Source: Pseudomonas fluorescens (GTDB lineage Bacteria > Pseudomonadota > Gammaproteobacteria > Pseudomonadales > Pseudomonadaceae). From it: DNA of 64,000 bases. The stretch is taken from positions 248,001 through 312,000 of the forward strand of contig NZ_MOBX01000016.1 in assembly GCF_003732425.1 (NCBI RefSeq). Reading direction: 5' to 3'. This document shows, one piece after another, positions 16,934 through 26,255 of this stretch. Position 1 is the first letter of the stretch, and every line of letters starts with the position of its first letter. The notes beneath the pieces are model-generated. The model searched no databases, was not told the origin of the DNA, and saw only the letters and a program-made list of their open reading frames with translations. The translations under genes and the position numbers were made by a program.

Positions 16934-18453
16934 GAACGCTCCCGCTCGGCAAACAATGCCTGGACAAAGGGTTCGGCTTCAAAGGTACGCAAATCGTCGA
17001 TGCCTTCACCGACGCCGATGTAGCGGATCGGCAGGCCAAACTGCTTGGCCAGGGCGAAAATCACCCCGCCCTTGGCGGTGCCGTCGAGTTTGGTCAGCGC
17101 CAGACCGGTCAGCTCGACGGTCTGGTTGAATTGCTTGGCCTGGTTGATGGCGTTTTGACCGGTACCGGCGTCGAGCACCAGCAGCACTTCGTGCGGCGCA
17201 TCGGCGTCGAGTTTGCCGATGACGCGGCGAACCTTTTTCAGTTCTTCCATCAGGTTGTCTTTGGTGTGCAGACGACCGGCGGTGTCAGCGATCAACACGT
17301 CGATGCCACGGGCCTTGGCGGCCTGCACGGCGTCGAAGATCACCGAAGCCGAGTCGGCGCCGGTGTGCTGAGCGATCACCGGGATCTTGTTGCGCTCGCC
17401 CCATACCTGCAATTGCTCCACGGCGGCGGCGCGGAAGGTGTCACCGGCGGCGAGCATGACTTTCTTGCCTTCCAGTTGCAGCTTCTTCGCCAGTTTGCCG
17501 ATGGTCGTGGTCTTGCCAGCGCCGTTGACGCCAACCACCAGAATCACGAATGGCTTGTTCTGCGAGGCGATTTTCAGCGGTTGTTCGACCGGTTTGAGCA
17601 TCGCCGCCAGTTCGGCCTGCAGGGATTTGTACAGCGCGTCGGCGTCGGCCAGCTCTTTGCGGGCAACCTTCTGGGTCAGGCGCTGAATGATCTGCGTGGT
17701 GGCTTCGACGCCAACGTCGGCGGTCAGCAGACGGGTTTCGAGGTCGTCGAGCAGATCGTCGTCGATGGTTTTGCGGCCGAGGAACAGACTGGCCATGCCC
17801 TCGCCGATGCTGGCGCTGGTTTTGGACAAGCCTTGTTTGAGGCGAGCGAAGAACCCGGCTTTGGTTTCTTCGGTGCGCGGAGTTTCGACGGGCGCTTCAG
17901 CCACTACTTCAACTGGAGTGACAGGAGCAGCGACAATCGGTGCAGGTGCAGGTGCAGGTGCAGGTGCAGGTGCAGGTGCAGGCTCGGCTTGCTGAACGAA
18001 AGGAGCAACCGGAGCAACAGGCTCAGCAACAACCGGCGCAGGCTCGACAACCGGCGCAACTACAGGTGCCGGAGCCAGCTCGGGCACAAACGCAGCAGGC
18101 GCAGGAATTTCCGGGGTAATGTGCGGCGCAGCCTCTTCAACCAACGCCACCGGCTCTTCCGCCACTGGCAAGGTCAGCCATGGCTCGGCCGCCGGAGTCA
18201 GCGGCAGTTCAGCCGCCACAGGCGCTTCAGGCTCGGGTTCTGGCTCGACCGGTTGTAGCACCGGCTCGGCAAGCGGCAGCACAATCGGTGCCGGCTCTTC
18301 TTCTATTACCGGAACCGGCGCCGGGGCAGGCTCAGGAATCGCGGGCGGCTGTTCGACGACGGGTTCCTGCGGTTTCTTACGCAGCCATCCGAACAGGCTT
18401 TTCTTCTCGCCAGCCGCAGCTGGGGTCTTCTTGTCGTCGTTGGAACCAAACAT
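16930..18453 (-). CDS. ftsY: Signal recognition particle receptor FtsY
   Basis: A 507-residue SRP-family GTPase that docks ribosome-SRP complexes at the inner membrane. The first 190 residues are an acidic, Pro/Ala/Val/Glu-rich A domain, with a Pro-Ala run encoded by a perfect hexanucleotide repeat at 17941-17982. The NG domain follows: G1 G-V-N-G-A-G-K-T-T, G3 D-T-A-G-R, G4 T-K-L-D-G-T-A-K-G-G. The protein is longer than many homologues because of the A domain, which is usually variable. Confidence 0.96.
   Translation of the reverse strand: MFGSNDDKKTPAAAGEKKSLFGWLRKKPQEPVVEQPPAIPEPAPAPVPVIEEEPAPIVLPLAEPVLQPVEPEPEPEAPVAAELPLTPAAEPWLTLPVAEEPVALVEEAAPHITPEIPAPAAFVPELAPAPVVAPVVEPAPVVAEPVAPVAPFVQQAEPAPAPAPAPAPAPAPIVAAPVTPVEVVAEAPVETPRTEETKAGFFARLKQGLSKTSASIGEGMASLFLGRKTIDDDLLDDLETRLLTADVGVEATTQIIQRLTQKVARKELADADALYKSLQAELAAMLKPVEQPLKIASQNKPFVILVVGVNGAGKTTTIGKLAKKLQLEGKKVMLAAGDTFRAAAVEQLQVWGERNKIPVIAQHTGADSASVIFDAVQAAKARGIDVLIADTAGRLHTKDNLMEELKKVRRVIGKLDADAPHEVLLVLDAGTGQNAINQAKQFNQTVELTGLALTKLDGTAKGGVIFALAKQFGLPIRYIGVGEGIDDLRTFEAEPFVQALFAERERS
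17941..17982. repeat. Hexanucleotide microsatellite in ftsY (7 x TGCAGG)
   Basis: Seven perfect units of TGCAGG encode alternating Pro-Ala in the FtsY A domain. Copy-number change would keep the reading frame. Confidence 0.93.
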
Positions 18454-18797
18454 GGAGGACGGCTATCTCACGGTAGCGACGCGCCATAAGGGCGCCCCGG
18501 CAAATAAATATTCGATGCAGAACAGACTGTGTTTCATCCAGCTTGTTCACGCGCAACATTTTGTCGAAGCGCCAGCGGCACCTCAAAGATTCGTATTAAC
18601 GAAGGACTAAACCGGCAAAATCGGCGAAAAAGCGAAGTTTAGTCGATAAACCACAGCTTTCTGCCGCCAACCTATACAGCCTTATCAAGCCTGAAAACCT
18701 GATAGGCGTGGTCGCCGGTAAAACGGATCAGTATCCTAGCACCTCCTCGCCCGCCTAGGCTAAGACCAAGCGGGCAGCCCAACAGGTTAAAAAACGA
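18454..18797. other. Divergent intergenic region ftsY / M16 peptidase
   Basis: This gap of 344 bp must hold promoters for both operons. It includes AT-rich stretches near 18500-18515 and 18590-18660. No ORF with a credible ribosome binding site, no terminator and no recognised RNA motif were found. Confidence 0.4.
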
Positions 18798-20153
18798 ATG
18801 AATGCTCTAGCCCGCCGCGCTGCAGGCCTGCTGCTCAGCACAGTCTGCCTGCCCCTTTCGGCCCTGGCGGCCGACACGCAACCGACCCACGAATTCACCC
18901 TCGACAACGGCCTCAAGGTCGTTGTGCGCGAAGACCATCGCGCGCCGGTGGTGGTGTCGCAGGTCTGGTACAAGGTCGGCTCCAGCTACGAAACCCCGGG
19001 CCAGACCGGTCTGTCCCATGCGCTTGAGCACATGATGTTCAAGGGCAGTGAAAAAGTCGGTCCCGGCGAAGCCTCGTTGATCCTGCGTGACCTGGGCGCC
19101 GAAGAGAACGCTTTCACCAGCGACGACTTCACCGCTTATTATCAGGTGTTGGCCCGCGACCGTCTGGGCGTGGCCTTTGAGCTGGAAGCCGACCGCATGG
19201 CCAATCTGCGCCTGCCGGCCGACGAGTTCGCCAAGGAGATCGAAGTCATCAAGGAAGAGCGCCGTCTGCGCACCGATGACAAGCCGATGTCCAAGGCCTA
19301 CGAACGCTACAAGGCCATGGCCTACCCGGCCAGCGGCTACCACACGCCGACCATCGGCTGGATGGCCGACCTCGATCGCATGAAGGTCGAGGAGCTGCGC
19401 CACTGGTACCAATCCTGGTACGTGCCGAACAACGCCACACTCGTCGTGGTCGGCGACGTCACCCCGGACGAAGTGAAAACCCTCGCGCAACGCTATTTCG
19501 GCCCGATCGCCAAGCGCGACGTGCCGCCGGCGAAAAAGCCGCTGGAGCTGGCCGAACCGGGCGAACGCCAGATCACCCTGCACGTACAGACTCAGTTGCC
19601 TAGCCTGATGCTCGGTTTCAACGTGCCAAGCATTGCCACGGCTGAAGACAAACGCTCGGTCAACGCCTTGCGCCTGATCTCGGCGCTGCTCGACGGCGGT
19701 TACAGCGGGCGCATCCCGACGCAACTGGAGCGCGGCGAAGAGTTGGTCTCCGGCGGTTCGTCGAGCTACGACGCCTACACCCGTGGCGACAGCCTGTTCA
19801 CCCTGTCGGCAACCCCGAACACCCAGAAGAAAAAGACCATCGCGCAAGCCGAGGCCGGTCTGTGGAAATTGCTGGAACAGCTGAAAACCACTGCACCGTC
19901 CGCCGAAGAACTGGAGCGCGTGCGTGCACAAGTGATTGCCGGTCTGGTGTTCGAACGTGATTCGATCACCAGCCAGGCCACTGCGATTGGCCAGCTGGAA
20001 ACCGTCGGCCTGTCGTGGAAACTGATGGACACCGAACTCGCCGATCTGGAAAGCGTGACTCCGCAAGACATCCAGAACGCCGCCAAGCTGTATTTCACCC
20101 GCGAACGTCTCAGCGTCGCCCACGTTCTGCCACTGGAGACGACTCATGAGTGA
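18798..20153 (+). CDS. M16 zinc metallopeptidase, catalytic subunit (pair 1)
   Basis: A 451-residue pitrilysin-family peptidase with a signal peptide (residues 1-25, ending S-A-L-A). The inverted zinc motif H-x-x-E-H is present as H-A-L-E-H in G-L-S-H-A-L-E-H-M-M-F-K-G, with the third-ligand Glu in V-I-K-E-E-R-R. A second M16 domain follows. It overlaps the next gene by 8 bp. Such proteins form heterodimers with a non-catalytic M16 partner in the periplasm; the substrate is unknown. Confidence 0.92.
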   Translation: MNALARRAAGLLLSTVCLPLSALAADTQPTHEFTLDNGLKVVVREDHRAPVVVSQVWYKVGSSYETPGQTGLSHALEHMMFKGSEKVGPGEASLILRDLGAEENAFTSDDFTAYYQVLARDRLGVAFELEADRMANLRLPADEFAKEIEVIKEERRLRTDDKPMSKAYERYKAMAYPASGYHTPTIGWMADLDRMKVEELRHWYQSWYVPNNATLVVVGDVTPDEVKTLAQRYFGPIAKRDVPPAKKPLELAEPGERQITLHVQTQLPSLMLGFNVPSIATAEDKRSVNALRLISALLDGGYSGRIPTQLERGEELVSGGSSSYDAYTRGDSLFTLSATPNTQKKKTIAQAEAGLWKLLEQLKTTAPSAEELERVRAQVIAGLVFERDSITSQATAIGQLETVGLSWKLMDTELADLESVTPQDIQNAAKLYFTRERLSVAHVLPLETTHE

Positions 20154-21633
20154 GCGCAAATCCCCACGCCTGCTACTCGGCCTGATCGCCGTGGCGGTGA
20201 TCGGCTCCGCCGCGTTCTATTTGATGCCCGGCGCTGACAGCAATGCCAGCGAAGCCTTGGACAACGCCAAGTCCAGCCAGAAGCTGCAATCACTGACCGA
20301 ACTGGACGGCAAAGCTCCGGCCAGCCGCAAACTCGACGTACAAACCTGGAACACCGCCGAAGGCGCCAAGGTACTGTTCGTCGAAGCCCATGAACTGCCA
20401 ATGTTCGACATGCGCCTGATCTTCGCTGCCGGCAGCAGCCAGGACGGCAATGCGCCGGGCCTGGCGGTGCTGACCAATGCGATGCTCAACGAAGGTGTCG
20501 CCGGTAAAGACGTCGGCGCCATCGCGCAAGGCTTTGAAGGTCTGGGGGCGGATTTCGGCAACGGTGCTTTCAAGGACATGGCGCTGGCTTCGCTGCGCAG
20601 CCTGAGTGCTGCCGACAAGCGTGAGCCGGCGCTGAAGCTGTTTTCGGAAGTGGTCGGCAAACCGACTTTCCCGGCCGACTCCTTCGCGCGCATCAAGAAC
20701 CAGATGCTCGCCGGTTTCGAATACCAGAAACAGAACCCCGGCAAACTCGCCAGCCTCGAGCTGATGAAGCGCTTGTACGGCGACCACCCGTACGCGCATT
20801 CGAGCGATGGCAATCCGCAAACCGTACCGAAGATCACTATTGCGCAACTGCGTGAATTCCACGCCAAGGCCTACGCGGCAGGCAATGCGGTGATCGCATT
20901 GGTCGGTGACCTGTCCCGCGCCGAAGCCGAGGCAATTGCCAATCAGGTTTCCAGCGCCCTGCCCAAAGGCCCGGCACTGGCGAAGATCGCGCCGCCGCAG
21001 GAACCGAAGGCCAGCATCAACCACATCGAGTTCCCGTCCAAGCAAACCAACCTGATGCTCGCGCAACTGGGCATCGACCGTGACGATCCGGATTACGCCG
21101 CGCTGTCGATGGGCAACCAGATCCTCGGTGGCGGTGGTTTCGGCACACGCCTGATGAGCGAAGTGCGCGAGAAACGCGGCTTGACCTACGGCGTGTACTC
21201 GGCGTTCAGCCCGATGCAGGCGCGCGGCCCGTTCATGATCAACCTGCAGACCCGCGCGGAAATGAGCGAAGGCACGCTGAAACTGGTGCAAGACGTGCTC
21301 GCCGACTACCTGAAAACCGGACCGACGCAGAAGGAGCTCGACGACGCCAAGCGCGAACTGGCCGGCAGCTTCCCGCTGTCCACCGCGAGTAACGCCGATA
21401 TCGTCGGCCAACTCGGCGCCATGGGCTTCTATAATCTGCCGTTGAGCTACCTGGATGACTTCATGCGTCAGTCGCAGAGCCTGACCGTCGAACAAGTCCG
21501 CGACGCCCTGAACAAACACCTGAGCACGGACAAAATGGTCATCGTCACCGCTGGCCCGACCGTGCCGCAAAAGCCGTTACCGGCCCCATCTGATAAACCT
21601 GCCGAGCAACCGCTCGGGGTTCCGGAGCATTAA
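20146..21633 (+). CDS. M16-like protein, non-catalytic subunit (pair 1)
   Basis: A 495-residue M16-fold protein. An N-terminal hydrophobic segment (about residues 8-27) acts as membrane anchor or signal. The zinc motif is missing: where H-x-x-E-H should be, the sequence reads P-G-L-A-V-L-T-N-A-M-L. The late substrate-binding R-x(n)-Y feature is retained (K-R-G-L-T-Y-G-V-Y-S). It is the expected partner of the preceding catalytic subunit and overlaps rsmD by 1 bp. Confidence 0.9.
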   Translation: MSERKSPRLLLGLIAVAVIGSAAFYLMPGADSNASEALDNAKSSQKLQSLTELDGKAPASRKLDVQTWNTAEGAKVLFVEAHELPMFDMRLIFAAGSSQDGNAPGLAVLTNAMLNEGVAGKDVGAIAQGFEGLGADFGNGAFKDMALASLRSLSAADKREPALKLFSEVVGKPTFPADSFARIKNQMLAGFEYQKQNPGKLASLELMKRLYGDHPYAHSSDGNPQTVPKITIAQLREFHAKAYAAGNAVIALVGDLSRAEAEAIANQVSSALPKGPALAKIAPPQEPKASINHIEFPSKQTNLMLAQLGIDRDDPDYAALSMGNQILGGGGFGTRLMSEVREKRGLTYGVYSAFSPMQARGPFMINLQTRAEMSEGTLKLVQDVLADYLKTGPTQKELDDAKRELAGSFPLSTASNADIVGQLGAMGFYNLPLSYLDDFMRQSQSLTVEQVRDALNKHLSTDKMVIVTAGPTVPQKPLPAPSDKPAEQPLGVPEH

Positions 21634-22235
21634 TGGCTACCCGATCGCCTAAAAAACCTGCGCACAACGTCCACAACGGTGTGAACCAGCTGCGCATCAT
21701 TGGCGGCCAATGGCGCAGCCGCAAGCTGAGCTTCCCCGATGCGCCGGGCCTGCGCCCGACGCCGGACCGTGTCCGTGAAACTCTGTTCAACTGGCTGGCG
21801 CCGTACGTTGAGGGGGCCAAGGTACTCGACCCGTTCGCCGGCAGTGGCGCGCTGTTTCTCGAAGCACTGTCCCGTGGCGCAGCCATGGGTCAGGCGCTGG
21901 ACGCCAGCAACATTGCCGTCTCCAGCCTGAAAGAACACCTCGGCACCCTGCGCTGCACCAATGGCCAGGTACAGACTGCTGATGCCCTGCGTTATCTGGA
22001 AAGCCAGACCGCCAGCGCCTTCGACCTGGTGTTCCTCGACCCGCCGTTCAACCAGAACCTGCTGCCAGCCGTTTGCACACTGCTGGAAGAGCGCCAGTGG
22101 TTGGCCGCCGATGCGTGGATCTACACTGAAAGCGAAACCGCGCCATCGCTCCTCGGCCTGCCGGGCACCTGGCGCCTGCACCGCGAGCAGAAATCCGGGC
22201 GGGTGCATTACGCGTTGTGGCAGCGCGGCGCCTGA
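21633..22235 (+). CDS. rsmD: 16S rRNA (guanine966-N2)-methyltransferase RsmD
   Basis: A 200-residue SAM enzyme modifying G966 of 16S rRNA in the 30S subunit. R-I-I-G-G-Q-W-R-S-R-K-L and R-P-T-P-D-R-V-R-E-T-L-F-N-W-L are family signatures, motif I is L-D-P-F-A-G-S-G-A-L, and the catalytic motif is D-P-P-F. It is translationally coupled to the upstream M16 gene. Confidence 0.94.
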   Translation: MATRSPKKPAHNVHNGVNQLRIIGGQWRSRKLSFPDAPGLRPTPDRVRETLFNWLAPYVEGAKVLDPFAGSGALFLEALSRGAAMGQALDASNIAVSSLKEHLGTLRCTNGQVQTADALRYLESQTASAFDLVFLDPPFNQNLLPAVCTLLEERQWLAADAWIYTESETAPSLLGLPGTWRLHREQKSGRVHYALWQRGA

Positions 22236-22349
22236 TCCCGGCGTCGAGCTGATCGCAGCATTGGCAATAAATAGATACCGCACATCGCCTCTCGAATATC
22301 GCCAAAGTGGTTGCCGCAATCTGCGTTAATCACTTCGGACGATTCATGT

Positions 22350-23696
22350 ATGGATACGTTATGCAGCAGGATGCTGCTCATTCTTGGCCTGGCGCCCTTG
22401 ATGTCCCTGGCCGCCCCAACCCCAACGACTCATCAGTTCACCCTGGACAATGGTCTGCACGTGCTGGTGCGCGAAGACCATCGCGCGCCGCTGGTGACCT
22501 CGCAACTCTGGTTCAAGGTTGGCTCTGCCGACGAGCCACCGGGGTACAGCGGGTTATCGCACGCCCTCGAACACATGCTTTACAAGGGCAGCGCGAAAAC
22601 CTGCGCCGGTGAAGCATCGGCGATTCTGCAAACCCTGGGCGCGCGGGAAAACGCGTTCACCAGCAAAGATGCCACGGCCTACTACCAGACGCTGACGCCA
22701 CGTTATCTGGGGCTTGCGTTTGAGCTGATGGCCGACCTGATGTCGACCGCACACTTGCGCGCCTCGGACCTGATCCCGGAGATGGCAGTGATTCGTGAAG
22801 AGCGACGCTCGCGCACCGACGACAATGTCCAGAGCCTGGCATTTGAACGTCTCACCGCGGTAGCGCATCTGGCCAACAGCTATCGCACACCGATCCTTGG
22901 CTGGATGCATGACCTGCATCGGTTGAGTGCCGACGATCTGCGCCACTGGTATGAAACCCGCTATGCACCCGGCAATGCCACGCTGGTGGTGGTGGGTGAT
23001 GTGACGCTCGATCAGGTCAAACCGCTGGTTGAGCGCTACTTTGGCAAGCTGGCGAAACGGCCCGTACCACCCGCCCTGCAGCCCCGGGAACTGACTGAGC
23101 CCGGTGAGCGCAAATTGACCCTGTACCTTCCCGTCCACACGCCGCGGCTGATCATGGTATTCAATGTGCCGGGGCTCGCCACGGCCGATCATCGCCGTAG
23201 TGTGGACGCCCTGCGCCTGATCGACATGCTGCTGGGCGGCAGCCACAGCGCACGCCTGCAAAAACGCCTGCACCTCACCGAGCAACTGTTCAGCGAGGTC
23301 GGCACCGCGTATGACCCGCTGACCCGTGGTGACAGCCTTCTGTCCCTGTCAGCAGACCTTGGCGGTGCCCATGCAGCCGATCTCGATACTGCCGAGAAAC
23401 GGGTCTGGCAATTGATCGAAGAACTGCGCACCACTGCGCCCACAGCCGAGGAACTGGAGCGCGCACGTACACAATTGATCGCCAGGCACTTCTATCGCCA
23501 GGACTCCATCGTGGATCAGGCTCATGAGTTGGCCACACTGGAGAGTATCGGCCTGCCCTGGCAACTGATGGATCAGGAGGCTGACGCACTCGCACAAGTG
23601 ACACCCGACGATATCCGGCAGACCGCAGCAACATTTCTGACCCGTGAACGCCTGACGGTGGCGCATGTGTTCAGGGAGGCCGGAAATGAGAAATGA
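22350..23696 (+). CDS. M16 zinc metallopeptidase, catalytic subunit (pair 2, paralogue)
   Basis: A 448-residue close paralogue of the gene at 18798: both begin the mature region with F-T-L-D-N-G-L-[KH]-V and share V-R-E-D-H-R-A-P. H-A-L-E-H is intact, and the downstream Glu is in V-I-R-E-E-R-R. The ATG at 22350 (or 22371) starts a signal peptide ending S-L-A-A-P. It overlaps the next gene by 11 bp. Together the two genes repeat the active/inactive layout of pair 1 and interrupt the usual rsmD-yheT neighbourhood. Confidence 0.9.
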   Translation: MDTLCSRMLLILGLAPLMSLAAPTPTTHQFTLDNGLHVLVREDHRAPLVTSQLWFKVGSADEPPGYSGLSHALEHMLYKGSAKTCAGEASAILQTLGARENAFTSKDATAYYQTLTPRYLGLAFELMADLMSTAHLRASDLIPEMAVIREERRSRTDDNVQSLAFERLTAVAHLANSYRTPILGWMHDLHRLSADDLRHWYETRYAPGNATLVVVGDVTLDQVKPLVERYFGKLAKRPVPPALQPRELTEPGERKLTLYLPVHTPRLIMVFNVPGLATADHRRSVDALRLIDMLLGGSHSARLQKRLHLTEQLFSEVGTAYDPLTRGDSLLSLSADLGGAHAADLDTAEKRVWQLIEELRTTAPTAEELERARTQLIARHFYRQDSIVDQAHELATLESIGLPWQLMDQEADALAQVTPDDIRQTAATFLTRERLTVAHVFREAGNEK

Positions 23697-25179
23697 TTTC
23701 CTGCGCTCAGGCTACGCACTGCTCGGCCTCGTGATCGCTACCGGCCTCACAGGCCTTCAAGTACTGGCGAACACGGCACTGGTGGCGCCGGCAAACTTCC
23801 CTGCGCCACGCCTGCAATCGCTGCTGGATCTGGCACCCGACACCGGCACTGCGCGGGCGCTGTCGATCAAAGGCTGGAAAACCCTGACCGGCACCAAGGT
23901 GTTATTCATCCACACCACAGCGATGCCGATGTTCGATCTGCACGTCAGCTTCGCCGCCGGCAGCGCGCGGGACGGTGACATGCCGGGGCTCGCCGCTGCC
24001 ACCATGAGCATGCTCACTGAAGGCGTGCCGGGCAAAGACTTGCCCGCCATTGTCGAGACCTTCGACGGCTTGGGTGCACAGCTGACAATGACCATTGATC
24101 ATGACCGGGCCGACTTCGCTTTGCGCAGTTTGAGCCATGCGCAAAAACGGGCGCCCGCACTGGAGTTGCTTGCGCAGATCCTCGGTGAACCCTTGCTGAC
24201 TGAGGGTGCGCTGAAGCGGGTGAAAAACGAGCTGCGGGACGAGCTCAACGCCAGATCGGTGGAGGCGGGCAATTCGCCCGAGCAAGCGATCAAAACAATG
24301 CTCGCGCCGCACAGTTCATGGTCGCTGCCGTTCTACGGCACTGAGCAGGGTTTGCAAACGGTGACCCGGGCAGCCGTACAAAACTTCCACCGACGCTTTT
24401 ATCGCGCCAGTCATGCGCAAATCACACTGGTCGGTAGCCTGACGCTGGCGGAGGCAAAGGCGCTAAGCCTGCAAATCAGCGATGCCTTGCCGGTCATGTC
24501 AGCGGACACTCCCGCGACTCCCATGCCAACGCACGATCTTATCGGCACCGAAACGAGCCGGCATGAAGAGCAGTCATTGACTCAGACCCACCTGCTGCTC
24601 GGTCAGCCCAGCGTGTCGCGACAGCATCCGGACTATGCCGCGCTGTATGCCGCCAACCTGATTTTCGGAGGGTCACCCAATAGCCGACTGATGAACGCAC
24701 TGCGAGAAAAGCACGGGCTGGTATACGACGCGTACTCGCAGAATACGACGTGGGCAACGGCAGGCTTGATGACCATTTCGCTGCAAGTCAGCGCGTCTCT
24801 GAGCCAGGCGGCGCTGGCGTTGACTGAAGCACTGTTCAGCGATTTTCTGCGTGATGGGCCGACGGAACAGGAAGTCGCCCAGATCAAGTTGCAAGTGGCC
24901 AACATGAGCGCACTGACCAGCGCCAGCAACAGACAGATCCTCCGGCAACTGGTGGCGATCAATCGCCATGATCTGCCACTTGATCTCGATTACACCGCGC
25001 AACAGGTGCAACGCCTGACACCCGGGATGATTCACGAGGCGCTGAACCGCCACTGGGCCGCTGACCGCTGGCGCAGAATGACGATCGGGGCAACCGTCGA
25101 TCAGCAACCCCTGCCGACTCCGCCGGGCGGCCCCTCCCAGAGCATGTGTCGCGCCGAAGCAGGCTTTGTGGCAAGTTAG
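23686..25179 (+). CDS. M16-like protein, non-catalytic subunit (pair 2, paralogue)
   Basis: A 497-residue paralogue of the gene at 20146. The ATG at 23686 follows AGGGAGG and begins a hydrophobic signal/anchor. No H-x-x-E-H is present (the matching stretch reads M-P-G-L-A-A-A-T-M-S-M-L), so it is an inactive partner. The C-terminal K-H-G-L-V-Y-D-A-Y-S keeps the late motif. Divergence from pair 1 is much larger than between the two catalytic subunits at their N-termini, suggesting a changed substrate. Confidence 0.88.
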   Translation: MRNDFLRSGYALLGLVIATGLTGLQVLANTALVAPANFPAPRLQSLLDLAPDTGTARALSIKGWKTLTGTKVLFIHTTAMPMFDLHVSFAAGSARDGDMPGLAAATMSMLTEGVPGKDLPAIVETFDGLGAQLTMTIDHDRADFALRSLSHAQKRAPALELLAQILGEPLLTEGALKRVKNELRDELNARSVEAGNSPEQAIKTMLAPHSSWSLPFYGTEQGLQTVTRAAVQNFHRRFYRASHAQITLVGSLTLAEAKALSLQISDALPVMSADTPATPMPTHDLIGTETSRHEEQSLTQTHLLLGQPSVSRQHPDYAALYAANLIFGGSPNSRLMNALREKHGLVYDAYSQNTTWATAGLMTISLQVSASLSQAALALTEALFSDFLRDGPTEQEVAQIKLQVANMSALTSASNRQILRQLVAINRHDLPLDLDYTAQQVQRLTPGMIHEALNRHWAADRWRRMTIGATVDQQPLPTPPGGPSQSMCRAEAGFVAS

Positions 25180-25247
25180 GTTACCCATTGAAAAGCGGAA
25201 GGCCTCCAGCGCCTGCCGCTTCGCGCAAGACCTTGTCGAGATCTGCC

Positions 25248-26255
25248 GTGCAACCCAGCTCACTGTCCCCCCACCCTCACTTCAATCCAGCCTTCGGTCT
25301 GGGCAATCCACACCTGCAAACCCTGTGGGGGCCGCTGTGGCGCAAAACCGTTCACCTTGATCGCCAGCGTGAGCGCCTGTGGCTTGAAGACGGTGATTTT
25401 CTCGACCTCGACTGGTACGGCCCGCACACGGTCGACGCCCCCCTGGTGTTGGTGCTGCATGGCCTGACCGGTTCCTCGAACTCACCTTACGTCGCCGGCA
25501 TTCAAGCGGCGCTCGCCGCACAAGGCTGGGCCAGTGTCGCGCTGAACTGGCGCGGTTGCTCGGGCGAGCCCAATCTGCTGCCGCGTAGTTATCACTCCGG
25601 CGCCAGCGAAGACCTCGCCGAAGCCATTCGGCACCTGCGTGCCCGGCGACCGATGGCACCGTTGTATGCGGTCGGCTATTCCCTTGGCGGCAATGTGCTT
25701 CTCAAACATCTCGGTGAAGCCGGCAGTGCAAGTGGGGTACGCGGCGCGGTGGCCGTGTCGGTGCCGTTTCGCCTCGACCAATGCGCTGATCGCATCGGCC
25801 AGGGATTTTCCAGGGTTTATCAGGCGCACTTCATGCGCGAGATGGTCGCTTACATCAAGAACAAGCAACGCCAGTTCCAGCACGACGGACGCGACGATGG
25901 CGTGGCGGCCCTGGCGGCACTCGGTTCACTGGAAAACATGCGCACCTTCTGGGATTTCGACGGCCGAGTGACTGCGCCATTGCACGGCTTCAGCGATGCC
26001 GAGGATTACTACCGTCGCGCGTCGAGCCGTTACTTTCTCGCTGAGATCCGCACGCCGACCCTGATCATTCAAGCAGCGGACGATCCGTTCGTGTTCCCGC
26101 ACAGCTTGCCGCAGGCCAGTGAGTTGTCGCCGTCGACCGCTTTCGAATTGCAGGCCCGCGGCGGGCATGTCGGCTTCGTCGACGGCTCGATTGGTCAGCC
26201 CGGTTATTACCTGGAACGCCGCATCCCCCAGTGGCTGGCCAACCTGCCGTCATGA
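25248..26255 (+). CDS. yheT: YheT-family alpha/beta hydrolase
   Basis: A 335-residue hydrolase of the YheT/ABHD1-3 family. The start is a GTG at 25248, since no ATG precedes the conserved N-P-H-L-Q-T-L-W. The oxyanion region H-G-L-T-G-S-S, the nucleophile elbow G-Y-S-L-G-G-N and a late G-H-V-G-F-V-D His complete the triad. Physiological esters are unknown. It overlaps the AraC gene by 4 bp. Confidence 0.88.
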   Translation: MQPSSLSPHPHFNPAFGLGNPHLQTLWGPLWRKTVHLDRQRERLWLEDGDFLDLDWYGPHTVDAPLVLVLHGLTGSSNSPYVAGIQAALAAQGWASVALNWRGCSGEPNLLPRSYHSGASEDLAEAIRHLRARRPMAPLYAVGYSLGGNVLLKHLGEAGSASGVRGAVAVSVPFRLDQCADRIGQGFSRVYQAHFMREMVAYIKNKQRQFQHDGRDDGVAALAALGSLENMRTFWDFDGRVTAPLHGFSDAEDYYRRASSRYFLAEIRTPTLIIQAADDPFVFPHSLPQASELSPSTAFELQARGGHVGFVDGSIGQPGYYLERRIPQWLANLPS

